DNA from: Pocillopora verrucosa
Taxonomy: Eukaryota; Cnidaria; Anthozoa; Scleractinia; Pocilloporidae
Length of the DNA stretch: 64,000 bases
Direction of reading: 5' to 3'
NCBI RefSeq assembly: GCF_036669915.1
Contig: NC_089314.1
Span: forward strand, 24,373,799 to 24,437,798
The notes below the pieces were generated by a model, which searched no databases, was not told where the DNA came from, and saw nothing but the letters and a program-made list of their open reading frames with translations. Both the position numbers and the translations under genes were made by a program. Positions 1 to 11,569 of the stretch are shown here, in pieces; position 1 is the stretch's first letter; each line of letters starts with the position of its first letter.

Positions 1-138
1 ATTGAAGAAAATGGACATTTTTGCCTTTTAGTCGTGACTATTTTTTTTTCTTGTTGTTACTCTGTAAAAACTGAAAATGTTGCGCAACATATCGAACATA
101 ATTTTCTGATATTTAGTTTTTATAACGTCTATTGCCAG

Positions 139-1504
139 CTGTTTTTTGTTGTGACTTTAACGAAAAGAAGATAATCAGCGGGGGAGGTGACGGTTTGATA
201 AAGATCTGGGATGCTCAGACAGGAGATAATACATTCACTTTGGTTGGGCATACAGGGGAAGTGGTAAGCGATGAATCCATAGTTTGCTTATTGTATGAAA
301 TACGAAGAGACATAAGTTTTACACAATTATGCACGTTATTTTGGCCATCAAGCAAAACTGATATCCTTCAGTGAGGTAAATTCGCCTTAACGCCTTTTTT
401 AGGTGTTGGTTGGAGTTAGTGCGCGAAGTTTGATGCTGAACACATTACCATCTTTCTTAATCTGTTCAATAGCACTCTGTTTTCGTTTTGCTGATCGTCA
501 CATATGAACTTAGTAAAAACCCTAGATCACCATAGAGCTCCCTGTAGCTCAGTAGTCGAGCACCAGAGGGCGCAATGCAAGAACTGAGGTTCAGTTCCTC
601 ATATGGAAGTATTTGGCATGATTGTCCGTGTATTAATTTAAATGGCCAAAAAGCCAGCACATCTTTTGATTTCACGTGCACGAATTGAACACGTTCTCAA
701 ACTTTCTTGGCTACTTTATCCAGTACTGTTTACAGTTTAATGATGACATAATTGCGTCTGGTTCGGCGGACAGTACTGTGCGATTATGGAGTCATCGAGG
801 TAGGTGACTTTTTCATTTCTTGTGGTTACACCTTGTTTCTTGATGCACTCTAACTAGATTGTTATTTAACAGTCACTATGTTTGGCAGGTATCCTGCTTC
901 ACACACTGGAGGAGCATATCGGGGTGGTCAGGTGCCTGTGCCTCTCAGGTAATCGGCTCATTTCTGGTGGAGACCGGAAGCGCATCGCTCTTTGGGATAT
1001 GAAGGTATGCCGTAATGCTGTTTGAAGAAGTACTTCGTAATTTTAGCGTATGTATCATGAAACGTTTAACCTGTTATTTTTCAAGATTTTTTTTTTATCC
1101 TTATTAGTCTTCGCTATCCTCGGCATTCTATTCCCTACTGGCGTTGGCTTACCTTGCCAAAAGACTATATTAAAGCTTTTGTACAGCACATCTCCGTAAC
1201 CTTGAACTGGTATGGACTTAAAATGCCGTGCCTTAAATCGTTTAGGATTTTTTGTGTAAATGTAACTTTCTTACAGTCTTGACTGGATTCTATTTTCAAA
1301 TAAGCAAATGGAAAATATCTTCTCTAAGTTTTTATAAAACGGGAGACAAACGTTTTCTTTGTTCCCTTCCTATAGGAGGGCAAGCTGTTGAACGTGCTGC
1401 ATCGTAACCCAACATTGCTGCACCTTATGTGGGCTGATGAAACCAAGTTAGTCACTGCCTCTCCAGACACACCAGGAACTGTAACCATCATAAATTACTG
1501 GTAG
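139..1504 (+). CDS. WD40-repeat protein, C-terminal exons (5' part outside window)
   Basis: Four exons join in phase: 139-263, 724-799, 889-1004 and 1376-1504 (TAG stop). The translation holds successive WD40 blades with the hallmark endings LIKIWD, TVRLWS and RIALWD, each preceded by SGG/SGS turns (IISGGGDG, IIASGSADS, LISGGDRK), and ends in a last half-blade, VTIINYW. Such beta-propellers act as protein-interaction platforms. F-box/WD (substrate receptors of SCF ubiquitin ligases) is a common family with this tail layout, but no F-box is present here because the N-terminus lies upstream, so the exact family is left open. Donors are GTAAGC, GTAGGT and GTATGC; all acceptors are AG. A polyadenylation signal follows at 1969. 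Intron 1 carries a tRNA-like SINE head. Confidence 0.85.
545..599 (+). repeat. tRNA-derived SINE head (A box and B box)
   Basis: Inside intron 1 of the WD40 gene. TAGCTCAGTAG at 545-555 matches the RNA polymerase III A box and GGTTCAGTTCC at 589-599 matches the B box, with tRNA-like spacing (44 bp start to start). The cloverleaf is degenerate and the 3' side does not form an acceptor stem, so this is a SINE remnant rather than a working tRNA gene. Confidence 0.6.
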
Positions 1505-1968
1505 GGTTGTAACAAGTTACAAACCTGGCGTGCAGGTTGCGTGTGGATATGTGTACTTCGGCAATCGTGCAAGTCCTTCCTGAGAAATATAAGGGATCAT
1601 GTACCTTCTCTAGTGACTTGCAACAATTTCCCTTTTGCACACAAGTTTGGTGTGATATCGAAAACAAGAGTGAATTTAATCATTGATGGTGGCAAAGCAA
1701 GTCGAAAGTCGATCTTTCTTATGGCGTGAATGCAGAACCCTTGTGGCATGATGGACAAGCCAATAGTCAGTGTTCATCTATTGATGAAGGGTGACGAGTT
1801 ACCTGCGATACCATTTTTGTATTAAATGAACTCGGGCGAACAGTACCCTCCCGAGGAGATCAACGCCAGAGAGGAAGAGTGACGTTAGCACAGTTGTTTA
1901 GAATAGGGCGTACGAAGCACCGATATGAAACAAAGGTTGTATAGCTCAAAATTGGTATAAGCGTTGTA

Positions 1969-1974
1969 AATAAA
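1969..1974 (+). terminator. Polyadenylation signal of the WD40 gene
   Basis: Canonical AATAAA 465 bp after the stop codon of the WD40 gene, giving a 3' UTR of about 490 bp. No other AATAAA was noticed between the stop and this point. Confidence 0.6.
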
Positions 1975-2285
1975 ATTGGAAATTCCATGAAAAAATCTCT
2001 AATACTCGGGATATCTTATGTAATACCGATTAACGAAGGGATTATTAATGAAAAATGAGAGGTACTTCTCCTTCACACCACATACGCATATGTTCAAATT
2101 GGACAGTTACGTTAGCGGCAGGAATGCAGGATTTCATAAAAAAGGATGCAGTTGGTCATCAAGGTGATTCCGACGTTTCGACTGTATACCGCAAGTCTTC
2201 TTAAGGCAATGATGTTAACTGGATTCGTGAAACATTATGATCCTTCTCATTCAGTTGTGATTTGCTGGTCTCTGCAGCTGTGGTT

Positions 2286-3524
2286 GGTATCCAGTCACCT
2301 CGCCACCAAGCAGACTCGCCACCAGCGAACTCGCCACCAAGGAACGATCTCGCCACCAACGTACTCGCCACCAAGCGAAGTCTTCTCGCCACCAACCACC
2401 AATAAAGAGATTAGTCGAGGACAGTAGGATGTTCGGCTGATAAGTCTGTACTTAAACTTTATAAACGTATGTTGTCGAAAGCACGTTCGAAACCGATAAG
2501 TTTGTTCGCTTGTCTGTACTCAAACTTTATAAACGTATGTTGTCGAAAGCACGTTCGAAACCGATTCAATCTAAAATCTTCAAGCACTGGGAAGACTTTA
2601 ACGGCAACGAGATTTCTGCCCGCCGCCTTCTCAAACTCTGCAGTTACCTGAACGGCCCGGCGACCAGAACCTGAAGCAGAACCTGGAACATCAAAAAACG
2701 GCTCTTTTAGGAGCCACCGCGCCCTGGTTGCGTCTTTAGGACGTTTCCAGGTCGCTAAAAATGGCTCTTTTAGGAGCCGCCACATCTGCAAAAGTTATGA
2801 TCAACATATGAGCTGCTCTTCCAGATTTAATATTCAATAAAGTTTGTTGTTATTTTGCCGCGGGGAAACTGGGTAATATAATTCGACCGAATATTGAATA
2901 AGTTCCCTTGACAACATCACAGACGTCGAAATTTGCATACAGATAAGTAAACAAACTCTCGAGTCGATTCGTTCGAACTTATAACATCACAGACGTCGAA
3001 ATTTTCATACAAATAAGCAAACAAACTCAGGAATCGATGGGTTCGAACTGTTGACTCTCCTTGGGAAACAACTGTAGTTGCCTTAGGAAAGCTTCAGTCC
3101 ATCGACGCTTACAATTTCTCCCACCGACTTGACAATTTCTCGCATTTAGTTTTAATACAACTGCTATCGAGTTTCATTTCATCACTTATTTCTTCCCATG
3201 AAGTTTCATCAATTTCTCCTCGCTTACGTGCAAAAGACAAACACGATACGTTTCGATGTCAATGAGTTAGGAACGGAACACATCTAACACGTCGCTGAAG
3301 GTCATAATTTAAATACAGACAAGCGCACAAACGTATCGGCCGATTTGAATTGTGCTCGTTCGAACATCCTACTCTCTTCGACTACTTTATTCTAGTTTAT
3401 CTCTTTATTGGTGGTTGGTGGCGAGAAGACTTCGCTTGGTGGCGAGTACGTTGGTGGCGAGATCGTTCCATGGTGGCGAGTTCGCTGGTGGCGAGTCTGC
3501 TTGGTGGCGAGGTGACCGGTAACC
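2286..3524. mobile_element. Non-autonomous DNA transposon (1,239 bp) with long composite TIRs and 8-bp TSD
   Basis: The direct repeat CTGTGGTT flanks both ends exactly (2278-2285 and 3525-3532), an 8-bp target-site duplication. The ends are inverted: left GGTATCCAGTCACC (2286-2299), right GGTGACCGGTAACC (3511-3524), 11 of 14 matching. Each terminal inverted repeat continues about 120 bp inward and is made of six copies of an 8-11 bp subrepeat (CGCCACCA left, TGGTGGCG right) in matching irregular spacing. The interior has two direct repeat pairs (about 2447-2500 with 2508-2565, and 2909-2978 with 2982-3049) and two histone-like stem-loops, but no transposase. An 8-bp TSD is known for hAT, P and Merlin elements; the termini do not let me choose. 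It sits between the 3' ends of the WD40 gene and gene A. Confidence 0.85.
2700..2778 (+). other. Pair of histone-mRNA-type 3' stem-loops inside the transposon
   Basis: GGCTCTTTTAGGAGCC occurs at 2700-2715 and again, identical, at 2763-2778. It has the metazoan histone stem-loop form: 6-bp stem with two G-C pairs at the base, pyrimidine 5' arm, UUUA loop. The only departure is a closing U-G instead of U-A pair. The first copy also has the usual flanks, an A-rich stretch before it and ACC after it. Between them a third hairpin can form (CCTGG about 2723 with CCAGG about 2747, inner CGTC/GACG around TTTAG). No histone coding sequence is visible upstream. The structure is seen; a histone origin is inference. 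Confidence 0.5.
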
Positions 3525-3532
3525 CTGTGGTT

Positions 3533-3830
3533 AAGGCATTACGCAGAAAACCCTCAGTGGTTCGCAACTAACGTCGTCTTTTTAGATTTCTATTCTTTTA
3601 GGAATAAATTTCTATTCTATTGCCCCCCTATCCTCCTCCACCCTTCTTGGTTCTTTAAAATGCAAAAGATGAACTTGGCCATTATCCGGTTATCTTGACG
3701 TTTATTAATCATGTGACTGATTCAGAAGGTAATATAGCCTATCGTGATTATTGGTCATTGAGTTAGTGTCATTGAAATATTGCAAAACATTTTATAGCAA
3801 GGGAGATCGACCGAATATGTTGGTCTGATA
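3533..3830. other. Intergenic: 3' flank of gene A
   Basis: About 300 bp between the transposon and the gene A stop codon. Holds the probable polyadenylation signal of gene A at 3701-3706 and otherwise nothing recognisable. Confidence 0.6.
3701..3706 (-). terminator. Polyadenylation signal of gene A
   Basis: TTTATT on the + strand reads AATAAA on the - strand, 125 bp downstream of the gene A stop codon, a typical distance. Confidence 0.5.
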
Positions 3831-6482
3831 CTAGGGGTATCTAAATAACACGTATCCGTCACCGCTACTATGTGATACTCCACTACTTGACAGGGGTGCA
3901 CCATTGCCAGAGGATCCACCCCCTCCTGACCGTGAACCAAACGATGTGGCATACACTCCCCCTCCAGAATACCCACCTCCGCCTCCTCCAAAATCGTTAT
4001 ATGCCGCTCCACCTCCACCGAATCCCCCATTACCATCTCCTTTGCCCCCCACACCACCATTCAAATATGAGAACCCAGCCTCCTTGCATGATCGAGGAGA
4101 AACGCATGTTATATTGAAGGCGCATTTCCCGTCTCCTCTAAATCCACCACCTCCACCTGCATAGTTTAACTCGTCAGCACACACTTTCCCACCCAGGCCA
4201 TTGACTCCTCCGTAAACGCTTCCATTTGTTCCTTTTCGGCCATCATCGCCAACCTTTGATGTTATCTGACCCCCTCCACCACCCCCACCGCCAGCTGCCG
4301 CAAAAAGGGTATTATTACTGAAAACTACAAAAGTACCTCCACCCCCTCCTGCAGCGGAAGATCCTTTGAGACCTTTCTGACCAACTAAGAGGTGCAGGAC
4401 AGTACCCTTGAAAAGTCTCACAATTCCACTTACAATTGCACCATTCCCTCCTGGTCTATATCCCTTCCCCCCTGATGCCCCAGCCACAGTGAAACTATAC
4501 CGCGCGGTAAATGGAACCGTCCAGATCTGTATTCCTTTGTTGAGTGTTACTATCCCTTCTAGAGGCGTGCGTTTGTATCCAGCTGTTGATGTCGGCCCAT
4601 TGTTGCCTTGAGCACCGAGGAAAGTGAAATAAAAGGCTATTGCTGAAACAACAAGGAAGTCAAAGGAACAATGCATTAATGGATTAATAATCGATATTAA
4701 AAGATAACGTAATAAATTGGATTTTAAAAAAAAAAACTGTGTCAGCGTTATCATCTCAAGCTTAAATAGTGCTATTACCACCACTACTCCTAAATCAAAG
4801 CCTTCGAGTTTTCTACCATACAGTGTTGTGTACACCATCACTGAAATCTTGCAGAAAACAAGGGGAAAGGTCTTGTGCTTATGAAAATTGACAAATTTCT
4901 TTTCAGCCACAGAAAGAAAACAAAGCATTTGTGAGGGAATGTAGGAACTAATAATCACCTCGCTATGTCGAATGACAATGTTCTTTGAGGCTGGAGTTTT
5001 TATTGGGCGACAATTAAAGAAACGTTGCTGTTCTTTAAGAACATTAATTCGCTTTACCTCACTTTGTTACTAAATTGAAAGAGTAAAAATATTCAGGAAG
5101 CTTTCTTTAAACCCAATCTGAAAATGGAGCAGACGAAGGTGGACCTGTGACAACTCTGCAAGACTGATCTCATCCTAGGTTGTTAAAATGTTACCTTTAG
5201 ACTTTTCACAGTACATTCCAGTGTATGGCTTCTCACAGAGGCAAGCATATCGTCTGTTATCATGGTCATAGCTACATGTCTGACCATTTTGACATTTGCG
5301 TGAGCAAGGCGTCTGACAGGAAAGGTTACACACGTTACAAATCGTTTTTATTTTTTGAACACCGTCCACAACCTCGTGGAAGTGTTCTCATTAGTCTCTG
5401 TTATTTAATCAACGGAGCTGTTTTATTTCTCCTCTCTCGTCATTGCTCAGAAAATTGGTACTTCAGTACTTCTTTCAGCAAGTTGTTTTCTTTAAGTTTT
5501 ATGGCAGTTTTCAGAAATATATTTACGATGAGAGCTTCCTTGGAAATCAAAAACTTCATTTCTTTTATCGTTCGATCTCTTGACCACAATTAATGATTTA
5601 AGAAACAAAATAAATACCGCAATGGAAAAGTTATGCCTTAAATTCTTCTTTAACGACTTCAAATTCGACTTGATTATCACATCTTCCCCCGTTTTTAGTT
5701 AGATAGACGTTTGTCCGATACGCCAGCCAATTCAGTAATTCTTACTGCATTTGTACTTTACTCTGAAATTTGGGCCTTGAACTGCATGCTTTCAAAATTC
5801 GACTTGAATTGATTATCAAACCCTCTTCGGTTTTTTGGTCGGGTGAATGTTTATTCCAATGGGCCAATTCACTGATCCTTACAGCATGTTTGTTTTGCCC
5901 AAACTGTTATTTATTTCCACTGTAAATAATCAATGTCCAGAGAATCATTGAGAATTCGTCATTTGTTGGAGACAAATGGAAACGGTAAATGAATAGTTTC
6001 AATTGAAAATAATTCCGCATTACTTGCTCCTTGTTTTTTTTGTTTTTCTGTTTTTTTTAAATGAATACTAAAAATTACTTTATTACAAATGTAATGCAAA
6101 ATGTACTTACGTGAAAATCTATGTATTGTTGGTAAGTACATCCATCGCTTTTCACGAAGGCATCTTCAGCCAGCCCGTCTTTGATTCCTCTTCGATGCAG
6201 ATAGCATGTTCCCTTGAGTTTCTGCCACGGCTCGCGGCAGTACGTTTGTGCGATGCAGTCACTTTCAGACAAACAGGCGAGGCCACAGTGAACTTCCCCC
6301 GATGTTTTCACTGTTCTTAAGATGTCCCTTTTAAATGCAAAGTCACGCCGGAGTAAAACTGCTCCATCAAAGTATAAGCTATCACTCAGACGTTTCCAGT
6401 GCAATGACTGTAGCGATTCTCCTAGAACAACTAAGGCACATGTGGATGTGAACACATGAATCAACGCAGCTCTCTCAGCCAT
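3831..6482 (-). CDS. Gene A: secreted PAN-like / EGF / ALK-type glycine-rich protein
   Basis: Three exons in phase: 6482-6111, 5312-5195 and 4642-3831, giving 433 aa. Exon 1 (residues 1-124) starts with a hydrophobic signal peptide and continues as a Cys-containing PAN/apple-like domain (CLSESDC, GTCYLH). Exon 2 (about 125-163) is one EGF domain (CSRKCQNGQTC ... CLCEKPYTGMYC). Exon 3 (164-433) is the glycine-rich domain of ALK/LTK receptors: the entry GIQIWTVP and AGASGGKG, then LHLLVGQKG, AGGGGGTFVV, long Gly runs and GGGYSGG. In ALK this domain binds the ligand; here there is no transmembrane segment or kinase and the chain ends shortly after the domain at YVLFRYP. The product is therefore probably extracellular, as matrix component, adhesion protein or ligand-binding decoy (inference). 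Donors GTAAGT and GTAAC; intron phases 0 and 1 are shared with genes B and C. Confidence 0.85.
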
Positions 6483-7252
6483 CTTCTCGATCTAAATTGT
6501 GTTCCTATATTTACTCAATACTTCAGGCGTAAATTTTTCATTTTAAGTAATACTTTATTCGTTGCACATTTATGTTTTTTGTGATATATTTAACTTATTC
6601 TAAATGCAAGACATCTTGGCGGAAGTTTTCCGTCTTTGTTGAGTTTTCTACGTATCGAATTGACAGATTTGATAGGTTTTTTCTTGTAAATGTAAACAAA
6701 TTGAAATTATTTCAAGATCTGTTCCTTCTGAGATCCCATTTGTTTAGTTTTGGGTTCTCTCCTTATATAATTGACGTTTTTTGTTCGTTATATTTTTGTA
6801 CATGCAGAGAAAAATAAAGTTACTCTAAGATCTGTTGCTTTTGTGATAAAGATGAGTGTTTGCGCTACATTTTTTCCAGCGATTTTGGAGTGGGTAACTG
6901 TATTGTGCAACATAAGACTGAATCAACTAATTGTTTTAACGCATCAAGGAGCGTGATAAGAAATCCATTACATCAAAACTGTCGGCTGGTCCTCACTTTC
7001 CCTTACAACTTGTCTTCTTCTTTTTCAACTCTATTATTGAGCTTATGCAGACCAATAAAAGGTGTGAGAGTATGTCCCCCCCCCCCCCCCCTTCAGCTAC
7101 TTGGCCTGCGATAACAGAGCTAATTTATATCGGGTCACATAGTTTCTTTTTGGTTCGCTACAGTTAATATGCCCTCTTCTGCTCATTCGCACAAACAAAA
7201 AAAACTATAAAACATCCTTTTGATTTGAAGAACAGAATTTTAAACTCTGTTG

Positions 7253-7558
7253 TTAGTGCATGAACGCCACCTTGCAATTGGCCAGTGAGCATCGATACGT
7301 AACATTTGTTTTTGTGGTATTACCGCCAAAAGTTCCACCTGTCTTCTGAACTGGAGATTCGCGCCATAAGTTGTAGATGGACCGACTGCTTGCCCCATAA
7401 AATTCATCATGCCCATACATGCGGCTGGTAGAGCTCTCTTTCAGATCTATCAATCCTGAAATAGCGCCCTGACACAAATAATTTTCCACTAACGCGTTGG
7501 TAACATATAGCAATGGAATACAAAGACTTAAAAGAAGAGAGATCAACGAATCAATCAT
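7253..7558 (-). CDS. Unassigned ORF with signal peptide, starting 7 bp after the gene B stop
   Basis: An ATG-initiated 101-codon ORF. Residues 1-22 (MIDSLISLLLSLCIPLLYVT) look like a signal peptide. The next stretch, ENYLCQGAI, weakly recalls EQRYMQGAI at the same place in gene C exon 1, but the rest shows no PAN cysteine pattern and no EGF or glycine-rich exon follows on this strand before gene A. It lies in what should be the 3' UTR of gene B. It may be the first exon of a decayed cluster member, a separate small secreted protein, or chance. I do not recognise it. Confidence 0.3.
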   Translation of the reverse strand: MIDSLISLLLSLCIPLLYVTNALVENYLCQGAISGLIDLKESSTSRMYGHDEFYGASSRSIYNLWRESPVQKTGGTFGGNTTKTNVTYRCSLANCKVAFMH

Positions 7559-7565
7559 TGTTTTC

Positions 7566-10484
7566 TTAATTTAAACTGTTATTGAAATCTATCAATACGT
7601 ATCCGTCGCCAGAGTTGGTTTCATTGCTTGACTTCAACCACCCTACGGGCCAGTAAGATCCACCCCCTCCTGCCCGTGAACCCCAAGACGTGGCATGCAC
7701 TCCCCCTCCAGAATAACCCCCTCCGCCTCCGCCAAAATCTTTGTATGCCGCCCCACCCCCGCCGAATCCTCCAACACCATTCCCATCGCCACCCAGACCA
7801 CCATTTACATAGGCCAACCCGGACTCGTTGCATGGATGAGGAGTTAAGGAACATGACACATTGCGGCTACATCTGCCATTTTCCTGAAATCCAGCTCCTC
7901 CCCCTGCATTGTTGTCCTCTCTAGCGCACACTGATCCACCCAAACCATTTACACCACCATAAACGCTGCCAGCTTTGGTCGCTTGACCATCATCTCCGTC
8001 TTCTGAGATAATATGACCACCTCCACCGCCACCACCGCCTGCTGCTACCAAAAGCGTGTTTTTGTTAGAAACTACGAAAGTTCCCCCACCTCCTCCTGCA
8101 CCAGAACTTCCTGGAAGTCCTTTCTGACCAATCAAAAGGTGCAGTACAGTTCCCTTCGTTAGCGGTAACACTCCTGCTACGATTGCACCCTTTCCCCCTG
8201 AGGATGACGCGTTCCCTCCTGAAGCTCCAGCGACTTTGAGCCTATAAAGAGCAGTGAATGGCACTCTCCAGATCTGGACCCCTTTGTCGAGTGTTACCGT
8301 TCCCTGTAGTGACGTGTTCACATATTCAGCAGTCGATATTGGCCCAGAGTTACCTTGTGCACCAAGAGTGGTGAAACGAAAGGATATGGCTGGAATAAAA
8401 CCAAAGTAAATCTCACTTCCTGTTATAGTGCACAATAAATTGGATTCCCTTTATCTCGATCCCATTTGGACGACGAGTGAATTGGAGAGACAAAGTTTTA
8501 GTTATAAAGGGCATCATTATAGAGATGCCTAATGGTTCTTCGTCTGCGACCCTTTATTTTTTTTTTAAATGTTGAGTTTTGGTTTTTGTGAATAAACTAA
8601 GTGGAGCGCGGATGAGAACACTCATCACACTCAATCCACAACTTCGGGAATTGAACCCAGACCCCAGCTGTGATGGGCGAGCGCCTCCACAACTGCTGCC
8701 TCCCCAAAGCAAATCCCATTAGGACATAAATCAAATTATTTTTCATCCCATAGGTACAGCTTGCAACTACTTTTTGATGAGGATGAGGTGAACCTGGTAT
8801 TGTTCGAAGCTACTGGTTTCTTGATTTACACAATTTTGCGTTAAGAAAAAGTGTTGCAGCTCTTGAAATGCTTAATGTAATGCGCTGAGGATTCTACCTT
8901 GAAGCTGGTTGCAATCAATTCCTGTGTAGGGCGGCTCACATCTGCGTTGGCATTTTCTGGTATCATAGTCGTACTGACACTTCATACCATTTTGACATTT
9001 TCTTGAGCAAAAGACCTCCTGCAAGATTCATAACACCCTAATCTCGAACAGTTGCTTTTGATTAAAGGCAGTATCAGCAGTAAACCCATAAAGTTATTTC
9101 ATATTGGGCCAGTCTTGTATGTTTTACAGCCAGCTCGATATTTTTTTAGTATGGATCTTGCCTGACTAATCTACTTTACTCTGTGTTTTTATGCACGTCA
9201 TAACCTTGTTTGTATGTTTGGCCGTTTATATTTCCGTTGTGTAGCAATATTTGACCTTAATTTTGTAACCTTCTGATTTCTTTGATGTCTTGTTACAACT
9301 ACTAGTAGAAACAAAGTGTTTACTGCAAACTACAACACCCCGCCTCAGAGAATCTACCCTTTTCTTTTTTTTCACATTCCCTGGAATCCGATCCTTCATG
9401 CAATCAATGCTCGTTCAAGGCCTTATATACGACTCGAAGAAGTAAGATAAATTACGCTCTCGATGGCAACAATTCATTTACTTGTTTTCATTCATAGCCT
9501 CAGATAAGCTGACGATTGTTTTTTTTTTTTTGCGGTTGAAAACATGTGTTAGGCACCTATGATGATTAAAGCCAATATTTGCATGCAGTTTAAGCGCTAA
9601 AAACACAATGTTTGTCTAAGATCCGATTGTAATCTTGTACATAAATCAATACTGCTAGACACTGCCTTGCCTGTCATTTACCTCCCTTTATATAATTTTT
9701 CCTTGCGATAAAATTTCACTAAAGCATGGCAGGGCACAATTAAACGCGAAGGTTTTCCCTACTTAGTTGCTTTCGGTTTTTTTGCGGTTATGAAAATGAA
9801 CATTGAGGAGAGAAAGTTCATCACTTTGAATAAATACAATGAATTCTAAGTTAGCAAACATATTTTGATTTGAGCCCTGCGCTCAGAATGCTTTTTTCCG
9901 ACTAAAAGTAAATTCTAAGACACTTAATTAATACTAAGATCCTGAATAAAAAAATTGTGAAATCCTTTGAATTGTAAAGTTTCTCATCAAAGATACCTAA
10001 TTTGATGTGGTTGTTAGTACATCTTTATCGCTACCAGAAGATATGAAACATTTAGAAGAGAATTTATCTATATTTTCGTCAACAGAAAACTAAATATTTG
10101 TTGACTTACGTCTAAATCCATGTATTGCTGAAAGGTGCATCTCTTGCTTTTTACGAGACGGGCACTGTTCTCTTCGTGCTTAACGCCGTTTTTATGTAAA
10201 TAGCATGTTCCTTTGGGATTTTTTCTCCTTGGCGAATCGTCGCAGTACGTTTGTGCGACACAGTCGTTTTCAGACAAACAAACAAACGCACATTGAATCT
10301 CCCCGAAAGTTTTCACTTTTCTTAAAATGTCCGTTTTCAGTGCAAAGTTTTGACGGCAGAAGAGAGCACCATTAAAGGATAAATTGTTCTGTCCTCTTTT
10401 CCAGGCTGAACATTGTGGCAAGTGAAGCAAATATCCGAAGACAATGAAATATGATACCAAGGCCATAATAGCTTTGACGAACAT
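7566..10484 (-). CDS. Gene B: secreted PAN-like / EGF / ALK-type glycine-rich protein
   Basis: Three exons in phase: 10484-10110, 9018-8898 and 8389-7566, giving 439 aa. Exon 1 encodes a signal peptide (YFIVFGYLLHLPQCSA) and a PAN/apple-like domain close to that of gene A (GALFCRQNFALKTDILRK, CLSENDCVAQTYC). Exon 2 is one EGF (CSRKCQNGMKCQY ... CEPPYTGIDC). Exon 3 is the ALK/LTK glycine-rich domain (GVQIWRVPFTALY, LHLLIGQKGLPGSSG, AAGGGGGGGGH, GGVNGLGGSVC, DGYVLI). No transmembrane segment or kinase follows. It lies in tandem with gene A on the same strand, has the same phases (0, then 1), and is its closest relative in the window, so the two look like a local duplication. Its 5' end faces gene C across 1.1 kb. 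Confidence 0.85.
8615..8712 (-). repeat. tRNA-derived SINE head, reverse orientation
   Basis: In intron 2 of gene B. On the - strand GGTTCAATTCC (8657-8647) is a good B box, and the region around 8700-8676 resembles a diverged A box followed by GGCGCTCGCC. The sequence is anticodon-arm-less and has no acceptor stem pairing, so SINE remnant is preferred to a tRNA gene. Confidence 0.4.
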
Positions 10485-11569
10485 GATTGAAGAGTGCTTT
10501 GCAAATTTAACCTAGGGATCTTGCATACATCCTGCTGAATTCTCCTCGGTGAAACACTTTATCCTTGATTTGAACTTAATAATGTTTACTTTGTTTCAAT
10601 GTATCATTATACTTTAAGGTAAATGGAAGACAGAATTTCGACGTTCTATCGGAACGTTTTGATCTTGTTGATACTTCTCCTTGGCAACTGTCAGATAATC
10701 GGCAGACGATTTTGATTTATTAAAATATAAATGAAACTAAATAAGTTTTCTTAAAATGGTGCAATTTTTTTATTAAATTGTAATTTAAATGTTGACACGA
10801 TCTTACTTTTTAAATTGACTTTTGGACATGTGCATTGCTAAAAGGTGCATCTCTAAAGACATCTTTGGGTGCGCAGTGTTTTTCCGGCATTATTATAATC
10901 ATTATTTATTATTATTGTCGTAACTATTATTATTGTCGTAACTATTATTAGTATCTTTATTTTTTATTTTCCAGTTTTTTGAGCTATCATCGTAATTCTT
11001 TTATTCTGAATTGATAAATTAACTCCCAAAAATTGCGATAAAAGTAAAACAGTCAATTTAAAAGATTAGGGAATTTTTTTTAACAGGAGTATTAATTTAA
11101 CAGTGGAAATTGAAAAATTAAGAAAAAAAACGCTGAAATTACTACTCAATAATAATAATAAGTTATTATTTTAATCATAATTGTTATTATTACCATTATT
11201 ACTACTGAAATCGGCGATTGTAAAAATAGACGGGATACAGAGTTGATGACCAGAGTTTGAAACAGTTATTTTAGTCTGACCTAATGACACGTCACTAGTT
11301 ACTTAAAGCAAAGGTTAATGTGTTTTGTTCGACCACAGCTTTTAAGCTTCCCTTTTATTGTTTACTGTATCTGGCACTTCCATTGTTGTATCGAAGAGAA
11401 GTTTTAACGTCAGTGGAAAGCATAATTATCAGTGTTTGCTCAAAAAGCAACTGATTTCATAGACAATATACGCAAGTGGCCATTACAACACCTTGTGCCT
11501 TAAGAGAAACGATCAGTCTTAACTATAATGAGTTTTCTCTTAGTTATATGATATTGAGTGGTCTTCGAG
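10485..11569. promoter_or_regulatory. Shared 5' region of divergent genes B and C
   Basis: 1,085 bp between the start codons of B (-) and C (+). It is AT-rich, with TTATTATT/TTATTGTCG microsatellite-like stretches at about 10890-10955 and 11140-11200. It must contain the 5' UTRs and promoters of both genes. I could not identify a TATA box or specific factor sites with confidence. Confidence 0.45.

Noticed and set aside
545-599. Functional tRNA gene
   Set aside because: A and B boxes are present but no complementary acceptor stem or clear anticodon arm.
2146-3571. Several ORFs of 60-110 codons at the transposon ends and interior
   Set aside because: They are produced by the subrepeats and stem-loops; no transposase motif or splice structure.
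3904-4164. Pro-rich ORF on the + strand
   Set aside because: Antisense shadow of the Gly-rich gene A exon: GGN codons read CCN-type on the other strand.
5225-5593. 122-codon ORF on the + strand
   Set aside because: Runs antisense through the gene A EGF exon and its intron; no domain.
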